Shown here: positions 41,701 through 50,187 of the stretch, piece after piece
How the letters are laid out: every line of letters starts with the position of its first letter
Position numbering within the stretch: the first letter of the stretch is position 1
From: Thermoproteota archaeon
Lineage (GTDB): Archaea > Thermoproteota > Methanomethylicia > Methanomethylicales > Methanomethylicaceae
Assembly: GCA_016882195.1 (NCBI GenBank)
Contig: VGLU01000007.1
Coordinates: 1-57,529, forward strand
DNA: 57,529 nt
Reading direction: 5' to 3'
The notes under the pieces: generated by a model
Database searches by the model: none
What the model saw: the letters and a program-made list of their open reading frames with translations, nothing else
Told to the model about the DNA's origin: nothing
Translations under genes and position numbers: made by a program

Positions 41701-41935
41701 GGTTCAGGAGATGAGGAAGAGGGCGGACCTGAAGGTCGACGCGTACATAAAGGTCGCAATATCGGCCCCAACTGAGGAGAGTAAGGAACTCCTAGTCAGC
41801 AGATCGAGGGACATAGCGGTCGAGGTGAGGGCAAAGGAGATCACGATAACCACCAAGAAGGGCATCAAGCTCGGCCTCAAGGAAGAATGGGAGGTTGAGG
41901 GGGAGAGGTTCGTAATAGGGATCGAGGAGCTGTGA
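38735..41935 (+). CDS. ileS: Isoleucyl-tRNA synthetase
   Basis: The 1066-residue class I enzyme has the HIGH-equivalent H-V-G-T at 65-68 and an editing domain with T-W-T-T-P-W-T-L-P-A-N. The KMSKS loop is altered: A-M-H-K-S-L-G-N at about 605-612. C-terminal zinc-like and anticodon-binding domains are present. The catalytic Lys is kept, so activity is expected. Confidence 0.94.
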   Translation: MPFNLRLKMMPFVGGMPKDYNSKVVEEEAFKFWQSEGVLEKVRARGGKKKFYFLDGPPYVTNPIHVGTAWNKTLKDAYIRYFRMNGYDVRDQPGFDMHGLPIEVMVEKRLGIKSKKEIETLGIEKFIGACKSFAIDNLKIATDQFKNLGVWMDWEAPYRTLDDYYIESVWWLIKRAEKRRLLGKGKKIVHWCPRCETVLAGYEATDEYRDVEEESIYVKFRLEGRGNEYIMIWTTTPWTLPANVAVMVHPDFTYARVRAGKETYIVAEGRAEVVFKDLGAAYEVVETFPGTDLKGLRYVPPLLEEVPKQKELQPAHVVVLSEQYVTLEEGTGCVHTAPGHGEEDHEVGGLYGLPDFCPVDEGGRFTEDGGKYAGKDVREANDTITQDLRRKGLLFKTEVTVHRYPHCWRCKTPLILRIASQWFIKVTELKELLLEENERVGWVPEWAGRARFGNWIKNAKDWVISRQRYWGIPLPIWVCERCGRYEVIGSASELKERAVSGLKGLELHRPWVDYVRIGCGCGGMMDRVSDVADVWMDSGSASFAALHYPSDERAYRYWWPVDMVLEGHDQTRGWFYTLMVCGIIAFNAAPYRRVLMHGFTIDQEGRAMHKSLGNVVYPEEVIEKFGRDTLRWYELGCTTWEDLKFTWKSVEETSRFVGILWSTYYFASLYMSLDKFSPEKYPLESLTGALRPEDRWILSRFERVVKSVTETMSGLKVFEGVRDLEDFMREELSRWYVRLIRKRTWSEAEDPDKMAVYATLYHVLLNYLKMAAPIIPFATEKIYRGMFRGLPGMPESVHMLGWPRPESRWLDEEIEGDMEIVKELIEASYSARQSVRIKIRQPLLRLRVVSDDEKVRQAVSRLRGVVLEQTNVKEVEVITAKEEKEMKGVLLSANRSVLGPIFRSKSGRLAELITAIDSKSLLESFKQGRPFIVELDGERIELKKEYVTIQEKLPENFKGAQSRHGMVYVDTTKSKELISEGLMRDMIRRVQEMRKRADLKVDAYIKVAISAPTEESKELLVSRSRDIAVEVRAKEITITTKKGIKLGLKEEWEVEGERFVIGIEEL

Positions 41936-41958
41936 TCTCTTTAAGATAAAGGGTGCGG

Positions 41959-43071
41959 ATGTTGAGAAAAGTCGGCCTCATGATAAACCCAATAGCGGGA
42001 ATGGGAGGGGCGGTTGGGTTAAAGGGAACCGACGGGACCGAGATCGTTAAAAGAGCCCGTGCGCTAGGCGCAGAGAAGGTATCGGCGGACAGGGCCAAGG
42101 CATTTTTGAGATCCTTTGGGGCGCTGTCGAACACCATAGAGTTCCTCACGTGCCCGGGCGAGATGGGGGAGGGGGTGTTTCGAGAGCTCAAGATACCTTG
42201 CAGGGTGATTCCCGGAAGGACCAGGGAGACCTCGGCAGAGGACACCAAGTCAGCCGCCAAGTTCATGCAGAAGTCCGGCGTTGCGATCATAGCATTTTGC
42301 GGCGGAGACGGCACCGCGAGGGACATCCTTGATGCGGTCGAGCAGAGGGTACCGGTGATAGGCATCCCCTCAGGGGTCAAGATGCACAGCGGGGTCTTTG
42401 CCGTGAACCCCAAGGCTGCCGCGGAGATCGTGACGAAGTTTCTGTGGGACGAGCTGCCACTCGAGCAGGCAGAGGTCGCCGACGTGGACGAGGAGGCGTT
42501 CAGGGAGGGAAGGTTGTCCGCCAGACTATACGGTTATTTAATTACACCATATGAGCCGACCGGCATTCAGGGGATGAAGGTGCCTACGCCCATAACGGAC
42601 GAGGTCGGTGAGAATAGAAGGGCCATAGCCAAGTGGGTGGTTGAGAACATGGAAGACGGAGTCCTCTACATACTCGGTCCTGGAAGCACGGTAAAAACGA
42701 TCAACGATGCCCTCAATATAGGAGGGATGCTTCTGGGTGTTGATCTGGTGCTTGATAAAAAGATGCTGCACAGCGATGTCAACGAAGGAGAGATACTTGA
42801 GGCAATCTCGAAGAGACCGGCACGCGTCGTTGTCTCCCCAATTGGTAGGCAGGGGTTCATATTCGGGCGCGGAAACCAGCAGATAAGCAGCAGAATTTTG
42901 AAGAAGTTGGGTAAGGAGGCGGTGATGATTGTGTCAACGCGTGAGAAGCTCGAAGGGATCGGGGTTCTGAGGGTGGACACCGGTGACCCTGATGCAGACG
43001 CCCTCTTCAGGGGGACCATGAGGGTTCTAATAGACTATGGCATGTTCAGGGCTATGAAGGTCGAGAGTTAG
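41959..43071 (+). CDS. NAD-kinase-fold protein (ATP-NAD kinase/COG3199 type)
   Basis: The N-terminal N-P-I-A-G-M-G-G and C-G-G-D-G-T motifs identify an ATP-NAD kinase/diacylglycerol-kinase-like fold. A length of 370 and the long C-terminal half (G-P-G-S-T and V-V-V-S-P-I-G-R-Q-G) are typical of the COG3199/AcoX-like family and not of NadK. The substrate is not established. ATG 41959 is preferred to the GTG at 41953. Confidence 0.85.
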   Translation: MLRKVGLMINPIAGMGGAVGLKGTDGTEIVKRARALGAEKVSADRAKAFLRSFGALSNTIEFLTCPGEMGEGVFRELKIPCRVIPGRTRETSAEDTKSAAKFMQKSGVAIIAFCGGDGTARDILDAVEQRVPVIGIPSGVKMHSGVFAVNPKAAAEIVTKFLWDELPLEQAEVADVDEEAFREGRLSARLYGYLITPYEPTGIQGMKVPTPITDEVGENRRAIAKWVVENMEDGVLYILGPGSTVKTINDALNIGGMLLGVDLVLDKKMLHSDVNEGEILEAISKRPARVVVSPIGRQGFIFGRGNQQISSRILKKLGKEAVMIVSTREKLEGIGVLRVDTGDPDADALFRGTMRVLIDYGMFRAMKVES

Positions 43072-43475
43072 AGCTGCTTCTTTACCACCTCGGCATATGC
43101 CTCAGGGGTGAGCAGGGAGTCGCCACCGCCCTTTACGCTGACCTTGACCAACCATCCCTCGCCGTACGGATCTTTGTTTATGAGTTCGGGTTTCTCCGAG
43201 AGGGCGTCGTTCACCTCGACCACCGTGCAGTCCACCGGCGCGTATACCTCTGCCACCGCCTTGATCGACTCCAGACTGCAGAGGGTCGCCCCTTTCTTAA
43301 AGGACTGCCCAACCTTGGGGAGTTCGACATAAACCAGGTCGTGGAGGGTTCTCTGCGCGTAATCGGATATCCCCACCCGGGGGGACCTCTCCTGCAGGTT
43401 TATCCATTCATGGGTTGGGGCATAGCGAAGGCCGGCCTTTATGACGTTGTCACCCACTTTGATAGTCGCGGGCAT
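43068..43475 (-). CDS. gcvH: Glycine cleavage system H protein
   Basis: Lipoyl carrier of glycine cleavage, and in many archaea of lipoylation more generally. The 135-residue protein has the lipoyl lysine in L-E-S-I-K-A-V-A-E-V (Lys72) and the G-I-S-D-Y-A-Q segment. No gcvP or gcvT is in this window. It overlaps the preceding gene tail by 4 bases in convergent orientation. Confidence 0.94.
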   Translation of the reverse strand: MPATIKVGDNVIKAGLRYAPTHEWINLQERSPRVGISDYAQRTLHDLVYVELPKVGQSFKKGATLCSLESIKAVAEVYAPVDCTVVEVNDALSEKPELINKDPYGEGWLVKVSVKGGGDSLLTPEAYAEVVKKQL

Positions 43476-43584
43476 ATGAAATCAACCTAAGGGATTCTAT
43501 AGATCAGGATATTTAACCTTTTACGACCCTATGGAACTTTGTAGGTCGTCGTCAAACCGTGATCTCGACGCCATCCGTTATGGG

Positions 43585-43770
43585 TTACTTCTGGAATAGC
43601 CTTAGGAGGCCCTTTCGTTCCTCGGTGTTCACGGATATCATGAGGCTTTGGGGATCGAAGTTGAGGGGTGTGGAACATTTCGGGCACTTCGAGTCGTGCT
43701 TATCGAGGATCTCCCTCGGCGAAATAAGTTCTGGATCCTCGTAAAGAACAGACTTACATTGACGGCACAT
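43585..43770 (-). CDS. Small zinc-ribbon protein
   Basis: From ATG 43770 the protein has 61 residues with C-R-Q-C and C-P-K-C pairs. It overlaps the upstream membrane-protein gene by 17 bases. It may be a rubrerythrin-like or transcript-related zinc ribbon; no family is certain. An in-frame upstream ATG (43794) would add 8 residues. Confidence 0.65.
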   Translation of the reverse strand: MCRQCKSVLYEDPELISPREILDKHDSKCPKCSTPLNFDPQSLMISVNTEERKGLLRLFQK

Positions 43771-44320
43771 GATTTTTACCGGCAAACAGGTCACCCAAAT
43801 TCACATTGGCGAACATTTCACCCAGCAGGTTGAGCCCCTTCTTGGTCAGGGACTCACGCCAGATCTCGGTGGCAAATACCAAATAACACTCGGTGGCTTT
43901 TAAAGAATTCTCGCCGGCGAGGGTTTGGGACTGGTTGACCAGCCCCTCTATGAGGGATGAGGATTGTTTGGTGTCTGAGAGGATGCAGAGGGCAGTCCCC
44001 CGAGAGCCTAAAACCTCCCACGACTCCTTTAGGTTAAATGCGATGCTTATCCTCCCCCTCCAGCTGCCTGCCAGGAAGAGGGATAGCCCGATGAGTATCA
44101 GTAGGTCGGATGTGGGGTAGAGGGTCGCAGAGAAGAGGAGCCTGTCCACGGCGTATATGATGGCGGAGAATCCCGTGATGAAGATGCCCAGCACACCAAT
44201 GGAGGCCCTCTTGAGATCCGGATCCGTCCATATCCTACTGACAAACGCCACATCGTAGAAAAGGGAGAGGGCGAGCAGCAGAAACCTCGCCTTTACTGCT
44301 TTGAGCGAGAGCGAGATCAC
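43754..44320 (-). CDS. Membrane protein of unknown function
   Basis: The 188 residues contain three likely membrane helices (about 10-27, 40-60 and 70-85), followed by a soluble C-terminal half with L-C-I-L-S-D-T-K and a helical end. It probably has a small regulatory or sensing role. It lies upstream of the zinc-ribbon gene and overlaps it, which suggests coupling. Confidence 0.6.
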   Translation of the reverse strand: MISLSLKAVKARFLLLALSLFYDVAFVSRIWTDPDLKRASIGVLGIFITGFSAIIYAVDRLLFSATLYPTSDLLILIGLSLFLAGSWRGRISIAFNLKESWEVLGSRGTALCILSDTKQSSSLIEGLVNQSQTLAGENSLKATECYLVFATEIWRESLTKKGLNLLGEMFANVNLGDLFAGKNHVPSM

Positions 44321-44352
44321 AGGATTTAATATTTTGGGAGGGGTAATAAGTT

Positions 44353-46443
44353 TTGAGCCGACTTATGCCCCACCAGCTGATTATCTGCGAGAAGCCCGGC
44401 GCCGCTTGGAAGATCGCCTATGCCTTGGGCGGAGGGAGGGCCAAGAGGAGGTCAGTGAAGGGGGTGCCCATATACAGATTCGAGAGGGGCGGGAGGGAGG
44501 TGACCGTCGTTCCTGCCCTAGGGCACCTCTATGCGGTGAGCCAACAAAGTGTCGGTTGGAGCTTCCCCGTCTTCAACCTGGGCTGGGTGCCCATTTATGA
44601 GGTGAGCAGGAAGCGGGGCAGGAGGATGCGCGTTTGGATAGAGGTAATATCCAGACTTGCCGAGGATGCGGATTCGTTCGTGAGCGCCTGCGATTTCGAT
44701 ACGGAGGGCAGCCTTATAGCGTATATGATCCTAAAGCATGCCTGCGGCGGGGCGGACGCAAAGGCAGGAAGAATGAAGTTTTCCACGCTGACAAGAACCG
44801 ATCTTGTGGCGGCATACGACAACATGATGGGCAGGTTGGACCTCGAGAGGATAGGCGCCGGCAAGACGAGGCATGAGCTCGACTGGATCTTCGGCGTTAA
44901 CGTGTCGAGGGCGCTGATGGACTCTCTCAGCAGGAGCAGCGGAAAGTTCGAGGTGCTCAGTGCCGGAAGGGTGCAGAGCCCCACGCTTTACATCCTGTAC
45001 AGAAGGGAGGTTGCAGTAAACCTGCACGTGCCGGATCCGTTCTGGACTATCGGAGCGGAGGTCGGCATTAAGGGCAGGCTCTTCCCGGCCGCGTATGAGC
45101 TGAAGGCAATCCTCTCGCGCGGCGATGCCGAGGGTGTGGCAGACAGGTGCGATGGTCGCACGGGGACGGTAAAGGACATTAAGAGTGGAAAGAAAGTGAT
45201 CCCCCCGCCGCCGCCGTTTGATCTGGGAGGGCTGCAGAGCGAGGCTTACAGGCTCTTCGGCTACACACCCTCGAAGACGCAGAGGGTAGCCGAGAGGCTT
45301 TACCTGAACGCGCTCATCTCGTATCCTAGAACGTCCAGCCAGAAGCTCCCACGCTCCCTTGACTTTGAGGGACTGATACGCAATCTGGGTAGAAATCCCA
45401 ATTATAGAGAGCTTGCGGATGAACTCCTTTCGTCCGGGAGGCCGCTCAGACCGAGGGAGGGGAGCAAGATGGATCCAGCCCACCCCGCCATCCACCCCAC
45501 TGGAAACGTATTTGGCGGAGGGCATGACAGGGACGAGTTCAGGGTGTACGACCTGATAGTCAAGAGGTTTCTTGCCACGTTCGGGGAGTGGGCGTCCAAG
45601 AAGATAACGGAGATAATAATAGTCTGCGGAGAAGGGGATCTCTTCAAGGTGAGGGGGGAGAACGTGGTGGAGGCGGGCTGGATGAGGTACTACCACCCCT
45701 ACGCCTCGCTGAGGGACTCCAGCATCCCCGAGGTAGCCGTCGGCGAGGAGGTCGAGATGGGGAGGGTATGGGTCGAGGACAGGTTCACGAGCCCGCCGCC
45801 GAGGTTTAACCCTAGCAGTATCCTGAGATGTATGGAACGGAACGGACTTGGCACCAAGGCCACTAGGGCAGAGATCCTTGACACAATGTACAGGCGCGGC
45901 TACATACAGGGGTTAAAGATCGGCGTAACGGATCTTGGTTTCGCGGTGGTCTCTATACTGAAGAGGTTCTTCCCGGAGCTGATATCGGTAGAGCTGACGA
46001 GGAGGATGGAGGGCGAGATGGAGGGGCTTGAGGCCGGCACCAAGAGGATAGACGAGGTCGTGACGAGGGCAATTGACGAGGTTAAGCCAGTATTCGAGAA
46101 GATAATATCCGAGTACGATAGGGTCGGGGAAGAGCTCGTCAAGGTGATGGACCTTCTGAGGGAGGGCAGGAGGACTCTGGGCAAGTGCCCTGGCTGCAGG
46201 GAGGGCAACCTGGTAGTAATATACTCAAGGAAGACCGGGAAGAGGTTCGTGGGCTGTACCAACTACTCCAACGGCTGCAGGTTCTCTCTCCCGCTCCCGC
46301 AGAGGGGAAGGATCACACCGGCAGGGAGGGTCTGCAGAGCGTGCGGATATCCGATAGTTGAGGTTAGGGGTTTGAGCGCGAGGGTATGGAGGTTGTGCAT
46401 AAATGACAGGTGCCCTTCGAAGGAGAAAAGAGAGCAGGTGTGA
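44353..46443 (+). CDS. topA: DNA topoisomerase I (type IA)
   Basis: Relaxes negative supercoils and resolves single-strand links. The N-terminal Toprim-like domain (I-C-E-K-P-G-A-A and F-D-T-E-G-S-L-I) and the active-site Tyr near residue 325 (L-I-S-Y-P-R-T-S-S) are clear. C-terminal zinc fingers are C-P-G-C, C-T-N-Y and C-R-A-C-G. Length 696 is normal. Start at TTG 44353 or ATG 44365. Confidence 0.95.
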   Translation: MSRLMPHQLIICEKPGAAWKIAYALGGGRAKRRSVKGVPIYRFERGGREVTVVPALGHLYAVSQQSVGWSFPVFNLGWVPIYEVSRKRGRRMRVWIEVISRLAEDADSFVSACDFDTEGSLIAYMILKHACGGADAKAGRMKFSTLTRTDLVAAYDNMMGRLDLERIGAGKTRHELDWIFGVNVSRALMDSLSRSSGKFEVLSAGRVQSPTLYILYRREVAVNLHVPDPFWTIGAEVGIKGRLFPAAYELKAILSRGDAEGVADRCDGRTGTVKDIKSGKKVIPPPPPFDLGGLQSEAYRLFGYTPSKTQRVAERLYLNALISYPRTSSQKLPRSLDFEGLIRNLGRNPNYRELADELLSSGRPLRPREGSKMDPAHPAIHPTGNVFGGGHDRDEFRVYDLIVKRFLATFGEWASKKITEIIIVCGEGDLFKVRGENVVEAGWMRYYHPYASLRDSSIPEVAVGEEVEMGRVWVEDRFTSPPPRFNPSSILRCMERNGLGTKATRAEILDTMYRRGYIQGLKIGVTDLGFAVVSILKRFFPELISVELTRRMEGEMEGLEAGTKRIDEVVTRAIDEVKPVFEKIISEYDRVGEELVKVMDLLREGRRTLGKCPGCREGNLVVIYSRKTGKRFVGCTNYSNGCRFSLPLPQRGRITPAGRVCRACGYPIVEVRGLSARVWRLCINDRCPSKEKREQV

Positions 46444-46672
46444 AATCTGCGGCAGGGCCAGTGATGGCGAGCTGTGCCACTACCACAGGGAGGCGAGCAG
46501 AAGGCTGATCAAGCATTACGGAGTGTGGAGAGAGAGAACTCGCTTGGATTGGAGAGGGTACCTGGACGAGATCTGCCGCAACGAGTTGGCGGGTGCCTGG
46601 ATCAGGGAGGTCGCGGGGTTCATGATAAAGAAGGGAGAGGTGCCTACAGAGCTGAAAGGGCAGAGTACATAG
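46403..46672 (+). CDS. Small zinc-binding protein overlapping topA
   Basis: The 89-residue protein starts within the topA 3' end (41-base overlap) and has C-E-I-C-G-R and C-H-Y-H, then a helical basic region with W-R-E-R-T-R-L-D-W-R-G-Y-L. This fits a zinc finger that binds nucleic acid. The 3' end overlaps argH on the other strand by 29 bases. It may be a TopA partner. No family is certain. Confidence 0.7.
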   Translation: MTGALRRRKESRCEICGRASDGELCHYHREASRRLIKHYGVWRERTRLDWRGYLDEICRNELAGAWIREVAGFMIKKGEVPTELKGQST

Positions 46673-48122
46673 ACGCCTTCCGTTTCTCCATCAGCCGGGA
46701 GATCTCCGACAGCCTTTCTTCAGCAGCGGCGAAGGAGCGCTTCCTTACGGCGATCATCCGTCTGACCTCTTTAAAGGCAGGGCCGCCTGTGGTCGACCTG
46801 ATGTTGACGTTCTTGGTCGGGTCGACGGCAAGTTTGATCGGCTCAGGCTTTACCCTTACTCCAGCCTTCTTGAAGATCGTGTCCGCAAGGCGTTCGGGTT
46901 TCTGCTCGGACAGGGACGAGGAGGAGGCGTACAGCTCGCGCACAATCTCGCCGACCACCTGGTGCGCCCTTCTGAAGGGCAGACCGCCCTCCCTGACGAG
47001 CGCATCAGCCAATTCAGTAGCCACCGAGAAGCCCTTCCTTACGACCTCCTTGAGCCGATCCTCGTTGAACCTCACCTTTACCACGAGATCGGCCAATACC
47101 CTCAGGGAGAGGGAGGACGACTCGCAGGCGCGCCAGAGGTGCGGCGTCACCTCCTGCATATCAAGATTGTAGGTCAAGGGGAGGGACTTCATTATTGTCA
47201 GCATTGAGGTCAGTTCGCCAAGGACGTCGCCGCACCTTGCCCGGAGAACCTCGGCCGTAACGGGGTTCTTCTTCTGCGGCATTATGCTGCTCGTGGAGGA
47301 GTGGTCGTCTGGTAGCTCGATGTAGCCGAACTCCTGGGATGCCCATACCACGATCTCCTCGGCGAACCGGCTGACATCCACCATAAGGATGGAGAGTGAG
47401 GAGACCGCCTCTAATGCAAAGTCCCTGGATGCGACCCCGTCAAGGGTATTCTCGACGAGCCCGTCAAAGCCCAGATATTCGGCTAGGAGACGCCTGTCTA
47501 GCTTGTATCCAGTCCCAGCCAGTGCTGCTGATCCCATGGGAGACAGATTGACTCTAGAGTAGCATGCAAGCAGCCTGTCCAGATCCCTATTGAGCATATC
47601 AAAGTAAGCAAGGAGGTAATGTGCGACGGTTATGGGTTGTGCGTGCTGCAGGTGCGTGAAGCCAGGCATGACCACCTCAACGTTGGAGGATGCCTTCTCG
47701 AGCAAGACCTTCTGGAGCTTTATGAGGTTCAAGCAGATCTCGATCAGGAACTCCCTGAGGCGCATGCGGAGCGCGGTGGCGACCTGATCGTTCCTGCTCT
47801 TGCCGGTGTGGATCTTTCCGCCGACATCAGCCCCTACTCTTTTGATAACTGCATCCTCAACGACCATGTGAACGTCCTCCATCTTGGGCGGGATAGACTT
47901 GATCTTGCCCAACATCTCCTTCAGCGCCACAGCGAGCGACCCTCCCTCAGCTTTGGAGATGATCCCGCCCTTCACAAGCGCCAGGACATGGGCGAGGTTT
48001 ATCTCCACCACGTCGTCGGCTATATACACGTCGTGCCCCGAGGACGACGTGAACTTGGCTACATCCTCTGTAAGGTCTCCGGCGAGGCGGCCCCCACGTG
48101 TCAGTTTCAAGGTATGCACCAC
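46644..48122 (-). CDS. argH: Argininosuccinate lyase
   Basis: Last step of arginine synthesis. The 492-residue protein has the signature S-S-I-M-P-Q-K-K-N-P near 276. It follows argG in the same direction with a 5-base gap. Confidence 0.95.
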   Translation of the reverse strand: MVHTLKLTRGGRLAGDLTEDVAKFTSSSGHDVYIADDVVEINLAHVLALVKGGIISKAEGGSLAVALKEMLGKIKSIPPKMEDVHMVVEDAVIKRVGADVGGKIHTGKSRNDQVATALRMRLREFLIEICLNLIKLQKVLLEKASSNVEVVMPGFTHLQHAQPITVAHYLLAYFDMLNRDLDRLLACYSRVNLSPMGSAALAGTGYKLDRRLLAEYLGFDGLVENTLDGVASRDFALEAVSSLSILMVDVSRFAEEIVVWASQEFGYIELPDDHSSTSSIMPQKKNPVTAEVLRARCGDVLGELTSMLTIMKSLPLTYNLDMQEVTPHLWRACESSSLSLRVLADLVVKVRFNEDRLKEVVRKGFSVATELADALVREGGLPFRRAHQVVGEIVRELYASSSSLSEQKPERLADTIFKKAGVRVKPEPIKLAVDPTKNVNIRSTTGGPAFKEVRRMIAVRKRSFAAAEERLSEISRLMEKRKASMYSALSAL

Positions 48123-48127
48123 TACTG

Positions 48128-49339
48128 CTACTTCTTCTTGGACATCTTGGACATTACCTTTCTGGAGACGACTGTCTGGAGACCCCAGAGCGGTACGAAG
48201 CCGTTGGAGAGCGTCTGATCAAAAGTGGAGGAGGAGTCGTAGGTTGCCGTCTTGAAGTCGTAGACCGAGTAGGGGGACTCCCTTCCAACGACTATCATGG
48301 AGCCCTTGTACAGCTTTACCTTTACCTTTCCGTCCATGCGCTCGCTCGTCTTGTCAATGAAGGCGTCCAGGTCCTCCCTTAGCGGGTCGTCCCAGAGCCC
48401 AGCGTAGACCATGAACGACCACTGCTCGTCCACGAGCCTCTTGAAGGTCAGTTCCCTCCGGTTGAGGATCAGCTTCTCCAGGTCCTTGTGTGCCTCGAGT
48501 ATCGTGACGGCGGCTGGGCACTCGTAGGTCTCCCGCGACTTTATCCCCACTATCCTGTCCTCCATGTGGTCGATTCTTCCGACGCCGTTCTCCCCCGCGA
48601 CCCTGTTGACGTGCTCGATGAGGGATACCGGGTCGAGCTTCTTCCCGTCGATCGCCACGGGCGCGCCGCCCTTGAAGGTGATCTCCATGACGGTGGGCTT
48701 CTTCGGCGCCTCCTCTGGCGACATAGTCCACTCCCAGACGTCATCCTCGGGGGCGTTCCACGGGTTCTCCAGGGGACCGCTCTCTATGGACCTTCCCCAT
48801 AGGTTTTGGTCTATGCTGTACTTCTTGGCAGCCTTGGAGACCGGTATGCCGTGCTTGTTGGCGTACTCCACCTCCTGGTCCCTGCTCATCCCCCAGTTCC
48901 TCGTGGGTGCCAGGACCGTGAGGTTTGGATCCAGAGCCTTCGTGGAGGTCTCAATGCGCAGTTGGTCGTTCCCCTTGCCTGTGCAGCCGTGGGCCACCGC
49001 GTCGGCACCCTCCTTGTGCGCGACCTCCACCAGCTTCTTTGCTATTAGGGGTCTGCCGAGAGAGGTGGATATCGGGTACTTGCCCTCGTATAGACCGTTT
49101 GCCTTTATTGAGGGGAAGATGTAGTTTTTGGCGAACTCGTCCTTGGCGTCTATGGTGTAGTGATTCTCCGCGCCGACCTTCAGCGCCTTCTCACCTATGA
49201 ACTTGAAGTCCTCGCCTTGACCGAGGTCTACCGTGCAGGTAACGATCTTAGCGTGATACTTGTCGCCCAGCCACTTTATGGCAACCGATGTGTCAAGACC
49301 GCCAGAGTATGCGAGGACAATCTTCTTTATTGAGGACAT
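48128..49339 (-). CDS. argG: Argininosuccinate synthase
   Basis: Makes argininosuccinate from citrulline and aspartate. The P-loop-like A-Y-S-G-G-L-D-T-S-V-A is at 9-19. Length 403 is normal. Upstream (49340-49526) is a T/A-rich region that could hold its promoter; I see no gene in it. Confidence 0.95.
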   Translation of the reverse strand: MSSIKKIVLAYSGGLDTSVAIKWLGDKYHAKIVTCTVDLGQGEDFKFIGEKALKVGAENHYTIDAKDEFAKNYIFPSIKANGLYEGKYPISTSLGRPLIAKKLVEVAHKEGADAVAHGCTGKGNDQLRIETSTKALDPNLTVLAPTRNWGMSRDQEVEYANKHGIPVSKAAKKYSIDQNLWGRSIESGPLENPWNAPEDDVWEWTMSPEEAPKKPTVMEITFKGGAPVAIDGKKLDPVSLIEHVNRVAGENGVGRIDHMEDRIVGIKSRETYECPAAVTILEAHKDLEKLILNRRELTFKRLVDEQWSFMVYAGLWDDPLREDLDAFIDKTSERMDGKVKVKLYKGSMIVVGRESPYSVYDFKTATYDSSSTFDQTLSNGFVPLWGLQTVVSRKVMSKMSKKK

Positions 49340-49526
49340 TTAAAACCACCCATTTAGGTTTCCTTATTTTTTTGCAGAAAAATAGATGATTATTGTCCTC
49401 TAATAAGGATTTCCTTCATAATAGTGAATTAAAGCTTTAAAAAAGTAAGGAATCCAAACCCTGAGGTTGGGGCATCCTAAACTGTGCCTGTCTCGACCTG
49501 GCAATTGAGCCGAGTCGTCTCCACGG

Positions 49527-49811
49527 TCACCGGCGCCTCTTGCTCCTCTGCGCCTCTATCTCACGCATTACGTCCTCTTCTGTCAGGGGACCGAACTTCC
49601 TGTTCCTCTCCTCTATGATCTGGCTTATGCGCGCCCATTCGTCCCGGATGTCCGGCAGGCGGATCCTCCTCATGATCACCGTGTCCCCCTCGCCGTAGAC
49701 CAAGAGTTTTGTCCTTGGCGCCAACCGCAGTCTCTTGCGTATGGACTGGGGTATGACGACCTGCCCCTTGGGGCTCACGGTTGTGATCTCCGGTTCAGCC
49801 GTCTGCATCAC
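49527..49811 (-). CDS. AbrB-family DNA-binding protein
   Basis: The 94-residue protein has the AbrB/MazE swapped-hairpin V-S-P-K-G-Q-V-V-I-P-Q-S-I-R-K-R and a C-terminal helix (I-S-Q-I-I-E-E-R-N-R-K). Such proteins are antitoxins (VapB-like) or global regulators. No PIN toxin is next to it: the nearest vapC has its own vapB. It may be an orphan antitoxin or a regulator. The TATA-like tttattagtatgaaa lies upstream on its strand (about 49840). Confidence 0.75.
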   Translation of the reverse strand: MMQTAEPEITTVSPKGQVVIPQSIRKRLRLAPRTKLLVYGEGDTVIMRRIRLPDIRDEWARISQIIEERNRKFGPLTEEDVMREIEAQRSKRRR

Positions 49812-49940
49812 CCTCTCAGTAAAATAGTTTTACTTTCATACTAATAAATGCGACTGGTGAGGGGCGGGCCAGCCGCGGGCGCCATGGGCTCTCTGCTGCC
49901 GTCGCAGGATGCTCTCCTTGTTTGTCAGTTGTTAAGTCTG

Positions 49941-50060
49941 GAGCCTCAGCCCCTCATACGCCCTCTTATTTAATATCAGCATGGGTCCGGGCGGGTGTAG
50001 TCGCCGAAGTAGCCGTACGCTCTCGCCCTGCAGCCCCCGCAGACGTACTTGTACTCGCAG
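49941..50060 (-). pseudogene. Radical SAM/SPASM C-terminal tail remnant
   Basis: Bases 49984-50060 are identical to 51282-51358 in the C-terminal SPASM region of the intact radical SAM gene. The encoded residues include [20 protein letters not shown]. The frame then breaks, but the shifted frame gives I-L-N-K-R-A-Y-E-G-L-R-L, like the intact protein's end. It is a gene remnant; the 12 preceding exons of the protein are absent. Confidence 0.8.
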
Positions 50061-50092
50061 GGCGGTAAATCGTTCATTTCACGTAGGCTTGA

Positions 50093-50150
50093 GGTGGACC
50101 AGGAGGATTTGAACCCTCGTCCAGTGGAGGTGGTGCCCGCAGTCTCGAAT
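50093..50150 (-). pseudogene. tRNA-like 3'-half remnant
   Basis: On the minus strand the sequence reads GAGGG-TTCAAAT-CCTCC, then TGGTCCACC, preceded by TTCGAGACTGCG. This resembles a T arm and acceptor 3' end with an anticodon-loop-like start. The T stem and acceptor spacing is off by one base and there is no 5' half. It is probably a leftover of an integration into a tRNA gene, not a functional tRNA. Confidence 0.4.
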
Positions 50151-50187
50151 TTTTACATTCCTGAAAGGCAAATGAAAGGGCATGGCA

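Noticed and set aside
44731-45696. A long minus-strand frame inside topA
   Set aside because: It is antisense to the clearly coding topA and has no known motif; GC-rich codon pattern explains the open frame.
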